64,000 bases of DNA from Phycisphaerae bacterium (GCA_014859965.1 JACZKQ010000175.1:38794-102793), one strand, 5' to 3'. Counted from the stretch's first letter, positions 17,037 through 26,067 are shown. Notes: generated by a model not told the origin, from the sequence alone. Made by a program: numbers and translations.

Positions 17037-17986
17037 GTCTCTTCTCCCATGTATTGATAGCTCGGTATATATTTAGGAGCGACATGTCCCCCAAAAAGTT
17101 CTTTGAATCGTGGACAGAAGTGGCGACTTTCGTGTGCGGCCTTGCCGAGCAGAGCTTCTGTCGACAGTTTGTCCAAAGCAAACAGTCCATCTGGAACTTT
17201 GGGGTCAAGCCGTTCCACTCGGTCTCTACCGATAAGATGCTGTGCCTGAGTATAAGCCCCGACACTCTGCCCGCGCATTATAATATTCACCGCCGCTCTA
17301 CACCATTTCAAGCAGCCAGCCGTATCAAGCTGCGAGGGATACGCTTTGACTTCATTTGTAGTGCCCAGATTCAGAAGATAAATGTGTTCTAATGGGACAT
17401 CAAGTAGGCTTACCGCTTCGGTGATTCCCACAATGCTCGGGTTGTTGGCCCAAACTCCACCGTCAATCAACCTAACATTATCAACGCCGGCAAATGCCGG
17501 GAAATAAGTAGGTGCGGCACAGGTTGCCCTGGCGACTTTCCAAACTGGCACTTTGTAATCCCGTCTTAGTCTCTCATGGTGAGGTGTCTTAAAAAGATAA
17601 ACTGAATCATCGCCAATATTGTATGAGGGTATTACAAGCCGTTTTTGGCTATCTGCAAGGCGCTTATTTTTAAAGCATTCCTGCAAAGCACTTTCCAAGG
17701 GTGCAGATCCATATTTACTTTTGATCAGATGCTTCACCGAGGACAGGCAACTAGGACTGAAGATCTCCGGACCTTTGCAAACATAAAACTCTACGAGTTC
17801 TCGCGCTTTCATGCCTAATGCGAGGCCAAGAGCGATTATACCTCCCGTTGAAGTGCCGGTTATGAGATCAAAGTGATCGCTGATATTAACGTGCAGGTCT
17901 TCTTCTAGAAATGCTAAAACCGCAGCGGAGAACAATCCTTTAATCCCGCCGCCATCCAACGCCAGTATTTGAAAGCGATTATTCAT
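17030..17986 (-). CDS. capV: CBASS effector: patatin-like phospholipase (CapV type)
   Basis: A phospholipase that, once bound by the cyclic nucleotide from the downstream synthase, should degrade membrane lipids and kill the infected cell. In 318 residues it has the oxyanion loop DGGGIKG (11-17), nucleophile elbow GTSTG with Ser46, and the catalytic Asp in DGG (175-177). ATG 17986 follows AAGGA. It overlaps the synthase start by 7 nt. No Cap2/Cap3 or other accessory genes are present, so this is a minimal type I CBASS. The effector preceding the synthase is a common order. Confidence 0.9.
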   Translation of the reverse strand: MNNRFQILALDGGGIKGLFSAAVLAFLEEDLHVNISDHFDLITGTSTGGIIALGLALGMKARELVEFYVCKGPEIFSPSCLSSVKHLIKSKYGSAPLESALQECFKNKRLADSQKRLVIPSYNIGDDSVYLFKTPHHERLRRDYKVPVWKVARATCAAPTYFPAFAGVDNVRLIDGGVWANNPSIVGITEAVSLLDVPLEHIYLLNLGTTNEVKAYPSQLDTAGCLKWCRAAVNIIMRGQSVGAYTQAQHLIGRDRVERLDPKVPDGLFALDKLSTEALLGKAAHESRHFCPRFKELFGGHVAPKYIPSYQYMGEETC

Positions 17987-18279
17987 AAATCCTTTTTCCG
18001 CCCACACACAGTTCCCATCGCCAGCACTTCAAATTGTAGTTTCGACGTTTTCCATTCATACACCGCCTTGCACCAAGACCTTCTCAAATTCTCTCTCGCG
18101 CAGCGTCGCGGAGCCCCCCACCGCACAACCTCACAGCTAATCCGCTTCTTGCGGCCGCCTGTAATTGGTGTATTTTCAAAAACTGGAAGCAAAGGGTTAA
18201 CTGGCGGGGGTCTCACTGTTAGTAGATTTTCCCATGCGTGATTAAAAAAGAGCAACTACACGGCTCAACTTTCATGTTG

Positions 18280-18346
18280 CCTCACCGCCTCCGCCACGCG
18301 ATTCTCCCGCTCATACAAACGTCTGCAACTGCCCTCATCCAACCTT
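18280..18346 (-). repeat. dispersed repeat, inverted copy D
   Basis: On the minus strand this reads GGCAGTTGCAGACGTTTGTA followed by TGAGCGGGAGAAT and GTGGCGGAGG, matching the dispersed repeat copies at 25113 and 25861. It lies in the 17987-18670 gap upstream of the CBASS operon, where I see no gene; open frames there are Arg/Cys-rich and unlike protein. Confidence 0.7.
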
Positions 18347-18614
18347 CGACTTACCCGCATCATCGCACTTAATCGAATTGCCGAGTCGACGTCTGCCCAT
18401 AACCGACGAATAAAAGCAAATCCGACTTCCGAGTCCCGCGGTCACTATCATACCCCCCGCCCGAACATTGTGCAAGCCTTTTCCGAGTAACATATACCCT
18501 AAAAGATTACGCGCAGCGCGGTTGCTATATATAGCACCTACTGCAGCGACCTGGCGCCGCCTGCCCCGCGCCCTATTAACAGAACGTTTTGCTTGGCAAT
18601 CGCCAACCCCCCCC

Positions 18615-18643
18615 TTGACAATGCGCCCGAAGAGTATAAGAAT
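18615..18643 (+). promoter_or_regulatory. candidate promoter of the DUF5678-like gene
   Basis: A perfect TTGACA (18615-18620), 17-bp spacer, and a weaker AAGAAT (18638-18643), 28 bp before the start codon. Confidence 0.45.
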
Positions 18644-18670
18644 ACAATAAGTGTAGCATCCGGAGTGCAG

Positions 18671-18862
18671 ATGCAAAAAGACAAGAAACCAGCCCGATCC
18701 CGATACGAAGGCAAGTACGTCGCCACCGCCTCGTTCAACGACCGCAAAGTCCTCGCCTGCGGCCGCGACCCTGTCGCCGTCCGCGCCCGCGCCCAAGGCA
18801 AAGGCATCGCCTCACCCGTGATCACCTACGTGCCAAGAGGGGACGCCTTCAACATCTTCTGA
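18671..18862 (+). CDS. DUF5678-like small protein
   Basis: A 63-residue basic protein. The central pattern YEGKYVATASFNDRKVLACG followed by DPVAVRARAQGKGI and PVITYVP matches the short DUF5678 domain (a GKxVA ... G-D-xxxV-xxA-xxxG ... Pxxxx-VP pattern). In many genomes such proteins sit next to a retropepsin-like aspartyl protease gene and have been viewed as possible antitoxins; no such partner is visible here. ATG 18671 follows GGAG. Role unknown. Confidence 0.7.
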   Translation: MQKDKKPARSRYEGKYVATASFNDRKVLACGRDPVAVRARAQGKGIASPVITYVPRGDAFNIF

Positions 18863-19108
18863 TGCCCAACCCCGGATTTACGACATTCCCCGCCTGAACA
18901 ACCGATGCAAAACGGTGTCGTTTCGCGTCGTTTCTGCCCCAAAGTGCCCCCCTTTTTGCTCCAAAACGCACACTTTTTCGCCGTGTTTTGCACCGTTTTG
19001 CATGGTTTCTTCCCGTTCTAAGCCAAATTCACGTCTCCAAAAGCCAATAAAACCGCCGCCGCTCACCCCCCCCCGCAAAAAAAACCTTCAAAAAACCCAG
19101 CCCGCGAT

Positions 19109-19137
19109 TTGACAAACGCCGAACAATGGTGTATTAT
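19109..19137 (+). promoter_or_regulatory. strong sigma70-type promoter
   Basis: TTGACA (19109-19114), a 17-bp spacer, and TATTAT (19132-19137), 57 bp upstream of the next gene's ATG. The rest of the 18863-19193 gap is featureless and C-rich. Confidence 0.75.
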
Positions 19138-19193
19138 ATACATACCTAACATGGAGTAGCCAAACGTTAACTATTTATCAGGAGGGAAAACCC

Positions 19194-19835
19194 ATGGCAA
19201 CCGAAAAACAGATCCTCGCCAACCGCCGAAACGCCCAGAAGTCCACCGGCCCGCGCACCCGGAAAGGCAAGGCCGCCGTCGCCCAAAACGCCTTCAAACA
19301 CGGCCTTTTCACCGAAAAAGTGCTCATCAAAGGAGAAGACCCCGCCGATTTCGACCGTCACCGCCGCACCCTCCTCGCCGGCCTAAAGCCCCTCGGCCCG
19401 CTCGAAACCCTCCTCGCCGAACGCGTCGTCGCCCTCTCCTGGCGCCTCCTCCGCACCGGCCGCATCCAGGCCGAAGCCATTGACACCCTCAACCCGGACC
19501 TCAACCCCCCAATCCCTTGCTACGCCCCCGGCAGATACCCCATACCCGAATTCGACCCCGCAAAGGCCCCGCCGCTCGGCCGCACCATAGTCAGAGACTT
19601 CATGCGCGACAACGTCCTCGACCGCCTCCTCGCCTACGAACACAAAATGGAGCAAAGCCTCTACAAAGCCTGCGTCGAACTCGAAAAGCTCCAGCTCCGT
19701 CGAGACCGTCAAACCGCCGCCCCCGGCGAAACCTACCGAAAAACCCTCCCCCTCCACATCGAAAGGATCTGCGAAGACCCCCATTTGGAAAAACAAACCC
19801 AATTCCAGCAATCGCCCGAAGCAGTAAGTGCTTGA
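19194..19835 (+). CDS. conserved hypothetical protein with NRRNAQKSTGPRT motif
   Basis: A 213-residue protein starting MATEKQILANRRNAQKSTG, then GKAAVAQNAFKHGLF. This Asn/Arg-rich N-terminal motif recurs in many uncharacterised proteins of planctomycetes and other bacteria; I know of no assigned function. The middle is helical (ETLLAERVVALSWRLLR) and the tail is charged with QTQF-like ends. The start follows GGAGGG and a near-consensus promoter. Genes of this kind often occur singly near repeats, which fits its place between the CBASS region and recG. Confidence 0.75.
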   Translation: MATEKQILANRRNAQKSTGPRTRKGKAAVAQNAFKHGLFTEKVLIKGEDPADFDRHRRTLLAGLKPLGPLETLLAERVVALSWRLLRTGRIQAEAIDTLNPDLNPPIPCYAPGRYPIPEFDPAKAPPLGRTIVRDFMRDNVLDRLLAYEHKMEQSLYKACVELEKLQLRRDRQTAAPGETYRKTLPLHIERICEDPHLEKQTQFQQSPEAVSA

Positions 19836-19985
19836 AATTAAAAGACTTCAGAGGATAAATGGGAGGGAATGGCAGCACAAGAACCCAAAAACAAACCCAA
19901 TCAAACCCAATAAACCCAATCCCGCACCGCAAGCGAACGTCGGGAGACCGTATACAGGCATGATGACATCCGCTTTCAGGGTGAC

Positions 19986-22070
19986 CTACGCAATATCCAC
20001 CAGCCCCAGCTTGCCCCCAAATTTCCGCACCAGCGCCCTCCGGATATTCCCATGTTCCGGCCGAGTCAGCAGCGGATCCTTTTTCACCAAAGCAAACGCA
20101 TCCCGCCGCGCCAGCGAAAGCAAATCGAAATCCTCGACAATATTGGCGATTTTCAGGTCCGGCAGCCCATGCTGGCGAGTACTGAAAAGCTCCCCCGGCC
20201 CCCGAAGCTTCAAATCGTGCTCGGCAATCTTAAAACCGTCATTGCTCCGCGTCATAATCTCCAAACGACTCCTGGCCGTCTCATCCTCAGTTTCCGAAAA
20301 CAAGAGGCAATACGACTTGCTCTGCCCGCGCCCGATCCGCCCCCGCAGCTGGTGCAGTTGCGCCAGCCCAAAATTGTTAGCATTCTCGATCACCATGATC
20401 GTCGCGTTCGGCACATCCACACCCACCTCGATCACCACCGTCGAAACCAGCGCATCGACCTTTCCAGCCCGAAACGCCGTCATTACCGCCTCTTTTTCCT
20501 CCGAAGACATCTGCCCGTGCAGCAATGCGACGCGAAATTCGCTGAAAACCGCCGAAAGTCGCACAAATTCCGTCGTCGCGGCCTTAATTTCGCCGTTTCC
20601 GGGGTCCGTATCGATACGCGGATACACAAAATACGCCTGTTTTTTCGCCCGCAGCCGCTGCCGGATAAACTCCAGCGCCGCCCCCCGATCATGCGGCTGC
20701 ACCCACCGAGTAACCACATCGCCCCGCCCCGGCGGACTGTGCCGAATAATCGAAGCGTCCAAATCTCCAAAAGCCGTCATCGCCAGCGTCCGCGGAATCG
20801 GCGTCGCCGTCATTACAAGGCAATGCGGGCTCTTTTCCTTGCGCAACTGGGCCCGCTGGTGGACGCCGAATTTGTGCTGCTCGTCAATGATCACCACACC
20901 CAGATTGGCAAAATCGATGTCCCCCTGCAAAAGCGCCACCGTCCCCACGACGATGGCGACCTCGCCCGTCTTAATGCGATCCAGCACCTCCGTGCGTTTC
21001 TTGCCCGTCAGCCCGCCGGTAATCAGGACCCGCTCGACCCGGCTGCCGCGCAGAAACCGCTCGATGCTGAGCATGTGCTGGTTGGCGAGGATTTCCGTCG
21101 GCGCCATGATGGCCGCCTGGGTCTTGTTGGCGACCGCCAGAAGCGCCGCGTACAAAGCCACGACCGTTTTGCCGGAACCGACGTCGCCCTGCAGGAGCCG
21201 GTTCATCGGGATCGGCCGGGCCATATCGGCGGCGATCTCGGCGATCACCTTGTCCTGGTCGCCGGTCAGCAGGAACGGAAACCGCTTGCGAATGCGGCTG
21301 TCGATGGCGTCTGTGCAGGCCATCGGCGTGGCCGGGGCGGCGTGCTGCACGTGGTGGCGTTTCACGGCGAGGCCCAACTGCATCAGGAAGAGCTCATCGT
21401 ATTTGAGCGTCCTTTTAGCCGCGGCAAGCGCCTTTTCGTCGTCGGGCCCGTGGATCTGTGCAAACGCCTTGGCTCGCGGCAGGAGCTCATTCTTTTTTAG
21501 GAACGGCTCATCGAAGAATTCGTCCACAAGCTGAGAGGCCTCGCCGACGATCGGCTGAACGATTCTCTTGATCTGGCCGCTGGAAAGCTGCGCCGTGGCC
21601 GGGTAGACGGGTCCGCTGAAATACTCCGCCCCGGCCTCGCTTTCGGCCTCCAGGATCGTGAACTTCGGGTTGGCCATCTGCCGATGGTGCTTGTATTCGT
21701 TCAGCCTGCCGGAGACCATGATCACCTTGCCCGGTTCGAGCTGGCCCTGCAGATATCCGCCGTGGAACCAGACCGCCTCCCACATGCCGGTTTCGTCGGC
21801 GAGCGCGGCCTTGAAGACAGGCGTCTTGCGAAACTTCTGGAAGTCGGTCTGCTGTATGATTCCGACCAGGCACACGTCCTGGCCGACCTGCGCATCGGCG
21901 ACCTTGACGGGATCGGGCATGAAGACCCAGTTGCGCGGGAAATACTCCAGCAGGTCGCCCAGCGTTTCCACGCCCAGTTTGGCGAACGCCTCGGCCCGGG
22001 CGGGCCCGACGCCCTTGACGAATTGCACCGGCGTCGACAAATCCAGATTGTTCTGTTGCTCGGCAGACAT
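19986..22070 (-). CDS. recG: ATP-dependent DNA helicase RecG
   Basis: RecG reverses stalled replication forks and branch-migrates recombination intermediates. About 694 residues carry an N-terminal helix-hairpin-helix/wedge region (VQFVKGVGPARAEAFAKLG; OB-fold wedge to ~200), Walker A GDVGSGKT, the DEQH box IDEQHKFG, ATPIPRTLAMT, and the C-terminal QLRGRIGRG and HDLKLRGPGE motifs. ATG 22070 is chosen; a GTG two codons upstream is equally possible as neither has a clear ribosome site. It stands alone, divergent from sigma/anti-sigma pair 1. Confidence 0.96.
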   Translation of the reverse strand: MSAEQQNNLDLSTPVQFVKGVGPARAEAFAKLGVETLGDLLEYFPRNWVFMPDPVKVADAQVGQDVCLVGIIQQTDFQKFRKTPVFKAALADETGMWEAVWFHGGYLQGQLEPGKVIMVSGRLNEYKHHRQMANPKFTILEAESEAGAEYFSGPVYPATAQLSSGQIKRIVQPIVGEASQLVDEFFDEPFLKKNELLPRAKAFAQIHGPDDEKALAAAKRTLKYDELFLMQLGLAVKRHHVQHAAPATPMACTDAIDSRIRKRFPFLLTGDQDKVIAEIAADMARPIPMNRLLQGDVGSGKTVVALYAALLAVANKTQAAIMAPTEILANQHMLSIERFLRGSRVERVLITGGLTGKKRTEVLDRIKTGEVAIVVGTVALLQGDIDFANLGVVIIDEQHKFGVHQRAQLRKEKSPHCLVMTATPIPRTLAMTAFGDLDASIIRHSPPGRGDVVTRWVQPHDRGAALEFIRQRLRAKKQAYFVYPRIDTDPGNGEIKAATTEFVRLSAVFSEFRVALLHGQMSSEEKEAVMTAFRAGKVDALVSTVVIEVGVDVPNATIMVIENANNFGLAQLHQLRGRIGRGQSKSYCLLFSETEDETARSRLEIMTRSNDGFKIAEHDLKLRGPGELFSTRQHGLPDLKIANIVEDFDLLSLARRDAFALVKKDPLLTRPEHGNIRRALVRKFGGKLGLVDIA

Positions 22071-22307
22071 AAACACCCATCACGGCATGAAAACTCATGT
22101 TAGCGAGCCGGCATGATCGCCTCGCGGCCGGCATTTTTCAAGAGAAAAGCCGCCAGGACGCCGTTTGCGATTCTTTCGCTGCGGATTTTGATTGTTTGCG
22201 GGTTTTGATGGTGTTTACTTTAGACTAAAATCGCTGCATGCTGCGTCCTATTGTCGTGTTGATCGCAGGCGAAGCAGGCGGCCGGGAAGGCCGGGAAAGT
22301 GCACTGA

Positions 22308-22841
22308 ATGTCGGAAGATCGACAACTGGTTAAGGATCTCAAGCGCGGGCAGGCCGCGGCGCTGCGGCGGATCTATCTGAAGTACAAGGATGATCTGCTC
22401 ACCGTCGCGCGGTCGCTGGTCGGCGATGTCAATACGGCCGAAGACTGCCTGCAGGACGTCTTCGTGTCGCTGGCCTCAGACGGCTGCCGGATCCGCAGCA
22501 ATCTGAAAGGCTACCTGCTCACTTCTGTGGTCAACCGGGCCCGGGATCATCTGCGGAGACGGGCGGCGGCGTTCACGCTGCAGAGTAACATGCAAAGCCA
22601 GCGTCCGGCCGCAAGGGACCGCTTGCACACGGCGTCGGACGAGCGGATCGACGCCGCGATGCGGGCGCTGGAGGTGCTGCCCTCCGAGCAGCGGGAAGTC
22701 ATCGTTCTGCACCTGCAGGGCGAGATGAAGTTTCGGCAAATCGCCGCGATGCTGCACCTGTCGATCAACACCGTGCAAAGCCGGTATCGGTACGGCATGG
22801 AAAGACTGCGGCAGCTTATGACGCAGAAGGAGGCGATATGA
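22308..22841 (+). CDS. ECF-type RNA polymerase sigma factor (pair 1)
   Basis: A 177-residue ECF sigma factor. Region 2 includes LKRGQAAALRRIYLKYKDDL and AEDCLQDVFVSLA (about 10-60); region 4 includes LEVLPSEQREVIVLHLQGEM and the helix-turn-helix RQIAAMLHLSINTVQSRYR (about 115-165). It ends overlapping the following gene by 4 nt (ATGA), so sigma factor and probable anti-sigma are coupled. No ribosome site is evident before its ATG. TTGATG and TAAAAT with a 15-bp spacer about 75-100 bp upstream form a weak promoter candidate. Target genes unknown. Confidence 0.9.
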   Translation: MSEDRQLVKDLKRGQAAALRRIYLKYKDDLLTVARSLVGDVNTAEDCLQDVFVSLASDGCRIRSNLKGYLLTSVVNRARDHLRRRAAAFTLQSNMQSQRPAARDRLHTASDERIDAAMRALEVLPSEQREVIVLHLQGEMKFRQIAAMLHLSINTVQSRYRYGMERLRQLMTQKEAI

Positions 22842-24163
22842 CGCCCTCGGAAATTGAAAATGCGATTCGCAGTGCACGAGCGACGACCCGCGCGGAAACC
22901 GACGCGCGTATAATCGCCGCGGCCGAAGCGGCAATGGAAAACTTAAATCAACAAGAATCCACATCTGTTCGCAGGCGTGGAATACTAAGGAGACTAATCA
23001 TGAACCACAGAATTACCAAACTCGCCGTCGCGGCAGGCGTTACGGCCGCGGCCATGTTGTGCATTCATCATTTCGGCGGCTCGATCGACGGGACAAGCGT
23101 CGCCTGGTCGCAGGTGGTCGAAGAGATGAACCAGTATACACGGTACAAATGCCGCCAGCGCGTGGTGCGTAAAGAAGGCCCGCACATACCGGCCATGCAG
23201 GTTTATCATCTTAACCTTCAGCAGCGGCGGCAGGAGGTCGAGGACGGGTCGATTCATGTCATCGACATGCGCGGCGCCGATGCGATCACCGTGGAGCTTT
23301 ACCCGGACAAGAAGAAGGCGACGGTGACGAGACTGGTCGGGTTCGGGCCGCGAAGCGACCCGCACATCATCGAGATGGTCAAGCGATTCGAGCAGGAATC
23401 GACCGAACGGCTGGGCACGAAGGAATTGAACGGCAAGACCCTGCAGGGCTTTCGGCACCAGCCGAATGAACACAATGATTTCACCGTGTGGGTCGATCCG
23501 GTGACGAAGCTGCCAGTCGAGATCGAGCTGAGGCACACGAATCGCGGGCAGACTATTTACCTGGACCAGTTCGGGTTCGATTTCGAGCTGCCGCCGGGTG
23601 CGTTCAGCACGGACGTGCCGGAGGGATATGAGGTGAAGACCATTCTTCAGGATTACCGGCCGGTCGAGACTAAAACGATCACCGCCCAGGACATGCGCAC
23701 CGGCCTCAACCATGCGGCCTACACCGTCGGCGATCTCGCATGGGCGAAGGAGGTTCGCCTGCTGCAGACTACCGACCCGCTCACGCGGCAGGGCGCCGTC
23801 TACCTGACAGCCATCGCCACCGACGACGGCAACCTCATCATCCTTGATCAATCGAACACCCAAATCGACTTTAAAGAAGCTTTGATGGCATGGATCAACA
23901 AGGAAAGACTCACCCTCGCAGCACCCAACGGCACAAAACTCTACACCCACCCCAACGGCGCCGAGTACGCCCGCCTCTACCTCGAAAGCCTCGCCAAGGC
24001 ATCGCCCGACATGTTCGACACAAAGGACCTCAGCAAGGAACGCTTCACCCGAATGATCCTAATGCCGGACGAAACCATTCTGGGCCTTGCAGCCAACAAA
24101 CATATGAGCGATGAGCGCCTGCAGGAACTTGTGGAGGCGCTGAAGGAGATCAGGGAGAAGTGA
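22838..24163 (+). CDS. membrane anti-sigma-like protein (pair 1)
   Basis: A 441-residue single-pass protein translated from an ATGA overlap with the sigma factor and preceded by GGAGG. The first ~55 residues are charged, helical and cytoplasmic (sigma-binding candidate). A membrane helix (about 60-76) follows, then HHFGGSIDG and a long extracytoplasmic domain with lipoprotein-carrier-like beta sequence. The same architecture and HHFxGSIDG motif occur in the gene at 32784, also coupled to a sigma factor. Anti-sigma role is inferred from coupling. The C-terminal quarter is markedly C-rich on the coding strand compared with the rest. Confidence 0.75.
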   Translation: MTPSEIENAIRSARATTRAETDARIIAAAEAAMENLNQQESTSVRRRGILRRLIMNHRITKLAVAAGVTAAAMLCIHHFGGSIDGTSVAWSQVVEEMNQYTRYKCRQRVVRKEGPHIPAMQVYHLNLQQRRQEVEDGSIHVIDMRGADAITVELYPDKKKATVTRLVGFGPRSDPHIIEMVKRFEQESTERLGTKELNGKTLQGFRHQPNEHNDFTVWVDPVTKLPVEIELRHTNRGQTIYLDQFGFDFELPPGAFSTDVPEGYEVKTILQDYRPVETKTITAQDMRTGLNHAAYTVGDLAWAKEVRLLQTTDPLTRQGAVYLTAIATDDGNLIILDQSNTQIDFKEALMAWINKERLTLAAPNGTKLYTHPNGAEYARLYLESLAKASPDMFDTKDLSKERFTRMILMPDETILGLAANKHMSDERLQELVEALKEIREK

Positions 24164-24217
24164 TCCTGCACCGCGGGCATCGCGACAGCGGCACATGCAG
24201 ATCGTGCCAAATCGATA

Positions 24218-24249
24218 GACCCTCGGATCGCCGTCCGGGGGTCTTTTTT
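24218..24249 (+). terminator. intrinsic terminator after sigma/anti-sigma pair 1
   Basis: GACCCTCGGA pairs with TCCGGGGGTC around a short loop, followed by six T. It lies 55 bp after the anti-sigma stop. Confidence 0.85.
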
Positions 24250-24394
24250 GTTTTGAGGGGGCAAATGACACAGCGGTGATGCCGACGGCAAGCTTCGTGG
24301 AGAGGGTCCAGGACGCCGTTTGCGGGGTATTACGCTGCGGGTGCTGATAGAGGCGGCTATATTTGCCTATACGTGTCGGGCCAATGAGAATAAT

Positions 24395-24540
24395 ATGCAT
24401 CGAAAACTGTTTGCATCTCGCTTCGGCTCTCCTTATAATGAGTATACTTACGATGATCTGGACCGTTTGAACAGGCGCGGCCGGATACTGAGGCGTTTGT
24501 GATAAATATGTGTGGCAACAGACCGGCATTCAGACGTTGC
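24395..24540 (+). pseudogene. RHS/YD-repeat fragment with frameshift
   Basis: FGSPYNEYTYDDLDRLN is a classic RHS repeat start. One base out of phase, DTEAFVINMCGNR continues the repeat and matches FVMDNLGNR of the fragment at 8106. The frame break lies between about 24473 and 24484. A REP-like palindrome follows at 24567, as in the remnant at 10597. The rest of the 24250-24628 gap has no other evident gene. Confidence 0.7.
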
Positions 24541-24566
24541 AGGAGGAGAGTCATATGTCGAAGGCC

Positions 24567-24590
24567 GGGGTCTGACCCCTTTGATTATAA
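24567..24590. repeat. REP-like palindrome GGGGTCTGACCCC
   Basis: GGGGTCTGACCCCTTTGATT, the same core and T-rich flank as at 32705, immediately upstream of the next orphan gene. Confidence 0.7.
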
Positions 24591-24628
24591 TGACCTTTTA
24601 ATTTGCTTCTGTTTGAAAGGTTCAGTTA

Positions 24629-25099
24629 ATGATAGACGTTTTTGGAAAGAGAATGATCGCCATGCGGTGGTTGGGCGTGATCTGTTTTATGCTTGTATGT
24701 ACAGGGTGCCGCAAGGACAAAACGCCTGAAGAGTCGCGAAAAGAAATGATTGAGAAATGGGGCGGCTATGCGAATGCGGGCCAGTGTTGGTTTTTGTTTA
24801 AGTTTCAAGAACCTGTGAATGGTGAGATTGCATATGCGTTTCAGTCTGCGGTCGGTAACCCTCCCCCTGGGAACTCTTATAACAAGTACGTCGGACTGGA
24901 AAGTTTACTCAGTGGTCTTGATGCAATCCAGAAGCCTTGTACGTTGGTTCTAAATCACTTCTTAGCATCTCAATACCCCCGAGGAACTGACGAACTGGCT
25001 GAGCTTTCTCAGGCGGAAGTGGATGAATTGGAAGCACTGCTGAAAGCCAAGAAAATTGATGATGTCAACGTGCAGTATTGGGTTGTTGGAGAAAGATGA
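24629..25099 (+). CDS. putative small lipoprotein, unknown
   Basis: A 156-residue product with a signal peptide ending VICFMLVCTGC-RKD, consistent with a lipoprotein. The mature part has no recognisable domain; it contains GLESLLSGLDAIQKPCTLVL and ends with AEVDELEALLKAKKID, a probable helix. ATG 24629 follows AAAGG at 8 nt; a second in-frame ATG lies nearby. It sits behind an RHS scar and a REP-like palindrome and before dispersed repeat A, the same arrangement as the orphans at 8-12 kb. Confidence 0.65.
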   Translation: MIDVFGKRMIAMRWLGVICFMLVCTGCRKDKTPEESRKEMIEKWGGYANAGQCWFLFKFQEPVNGEIAYAFQSAVGNPPPGNSYNKYVGLESLLSGLDAIQKPCTLVLNHFLASQYPRGTDELAELSQAEVDELEALLKAKKIDDVNVQYWVVGER

Positions 25100-25112
25100 G
25101 GGGGACACAGAA

Positions 25113-25318
25113 CGCGAGGGTGCTTTTGTGATGGACGGGTGGTGATGCGGGCGACTTGAAGTGTGGGTGCGGGCAGTTGGAGACGTTTGTATGGGCGGGA
25201 GAGTGTGGCGGAGGTGGAGAGGCGAGAAGGAAGTCGACTCTTGTGACTGCTCCGGAGAGGGCATTTGTGCGAGGGTGATCTGTGGACGAGAAACGTCTAC
25301 GCAAAAAATAGACGCAGT
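25113..25318 (+). repeat. dispersed repeat of about 200 bp, copy A
   Basis: Contains CGCGAGGGTGCTTTTGTGAT, GATGGACGGGTGGTGATGCG, GGCAGTTGGAGACGTTTGTA and GGCGGAGGTGGAGAGGCGAG in order, then GCATTTGTGCGAGG and GAAACGTCTAC. Copies B (25861) and C (26761) share left and right parts respectively, and an inverted piece lies at 18280. No coding frame is convincing on either strand. Confidence 0.8.
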
Positions 25319-25341
25319 AAAAAAGCCGCAGGAGACAACCA

Positions 25342-25836
25342 ATGAAGGTACGAAGGGCAGTCATCGCGCTGCTCATTATGGGTATACTTGCTGCCTACAT
25401 GGGGTTGATGCTTTGGAAGGGTGGGCCCGGCGTGGTCAGAAACCATCTCCGACTTGCGTACGGCTGTCTCCGCAGTTTCATAGAAAGCGAAGGTCGGTTT
25501 CCGCTGAGCGAAGATGAACTGATCGAAAAGGGGTATTATGACCGATCTACATCGCCCGGTCGGATCAAGCTGCCGCCCGGCTATATGGATTCGGAGAAGG
25601 TTGACAGCGCCGAGGAGCAGTGGTTCCTGTGCGGCCACTTCTCGAACTTCGACATTCAATACGGTATTCGACTGGACGACCTGTATGTGCGTTATGGTTC
25701 TTTGTGGAGCAGAAAGTCAAGCGGGAGAATACGCCTGATTGACGGGCCTTTTGCTTCCGTCGTGCCGTATGAAGAGTTATCTTTGGAACTTTACCGACTG
25801 ATGCTGGCAGAAGCGAATAAAGAGTCGCTGGAGTAG
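25342..25836 (+). CDS. small membrane-anchored orphan protein
   Basis: A 164-residue product with one N-terminal membrane helix (VIALLIMGILAAYMGLMLW) and then a segment LAYGCLRSFIESEGRFPLS resembling the helix-plus-GxYP element of pseudopilin-like periplasmic proteins, as also seen in the orphan at 10971. The remainder (IKLPPGYMDSEKV through SLELYRLMLAE) is unknown. ATG 25342 follows AGGAGA. It is flanked on both sides by copies of the dispersed repeat, like a cassette. Confidence 0.65.
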   Translation: MKVRRAVIALLIMGILAAYMGLMLWKGGPGVVRNHLRLAYGCLRSFIESEGRFPLSEDELIEKGYYDRSTSPGRIKLPPGYMDSEKVDSAEEQWFLCGHFSNFDIQYGIRLDDLYVRYGSLWSRKSSGRIRLIDGPFASVVPYEELSLELYRLMLAEANKESLE

Positions 25837-25860
25837 ACCATCGATGGCGGCAGGCCGGGG

Positions 25861-25974
25861 CGCGAGGGTGCTTTTGTGATGGACGGGTGGTGATGCGGCG
25901 ACTTGAAGTGTGGGTGCGGGCAGTTGGAGACGTTTGTATGAGCGGGCGAGTTGTGCGGCGGAGGTGGAGAGGCA
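25861..25974 (+). repeat. dispersed repeat, copy B
   Basis: Matches the first ~115 bp of copy A almost base for base (one G missing in GATGCGGCGACTTG) up to GGCGGAGGTGGAGAGGC. It starts 25 bp after the stop of the preceding orphan. Confidence 0.8.
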
Positions 25975-26067
25975 GCGTGGTGTTTGGGCCCTGTAGCTGC
26001 ACTCCATGCATTGCGACTGGAAAAGTCTGGAAATAATGAGACCCGGTCCCTTTATTTAAGGACAAGC

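Noticed and set aside
18335..18796. Open frames on both strands between the CBASS operon and the DUF5678-like gene
   Set aside because: Composition is biased, there are no ribosome sites, and the minus frame is antisense to the DUF5678-like gene at its upstream end.
19986..24163. A replication origin at the composition switch
   Set aside because: No dnaA/dnaN/gyrB neighbours, no cluster of TTATCCACA-type boxes and no clear AT-rich unwinding stretch were seen, so only the skew change is reported.
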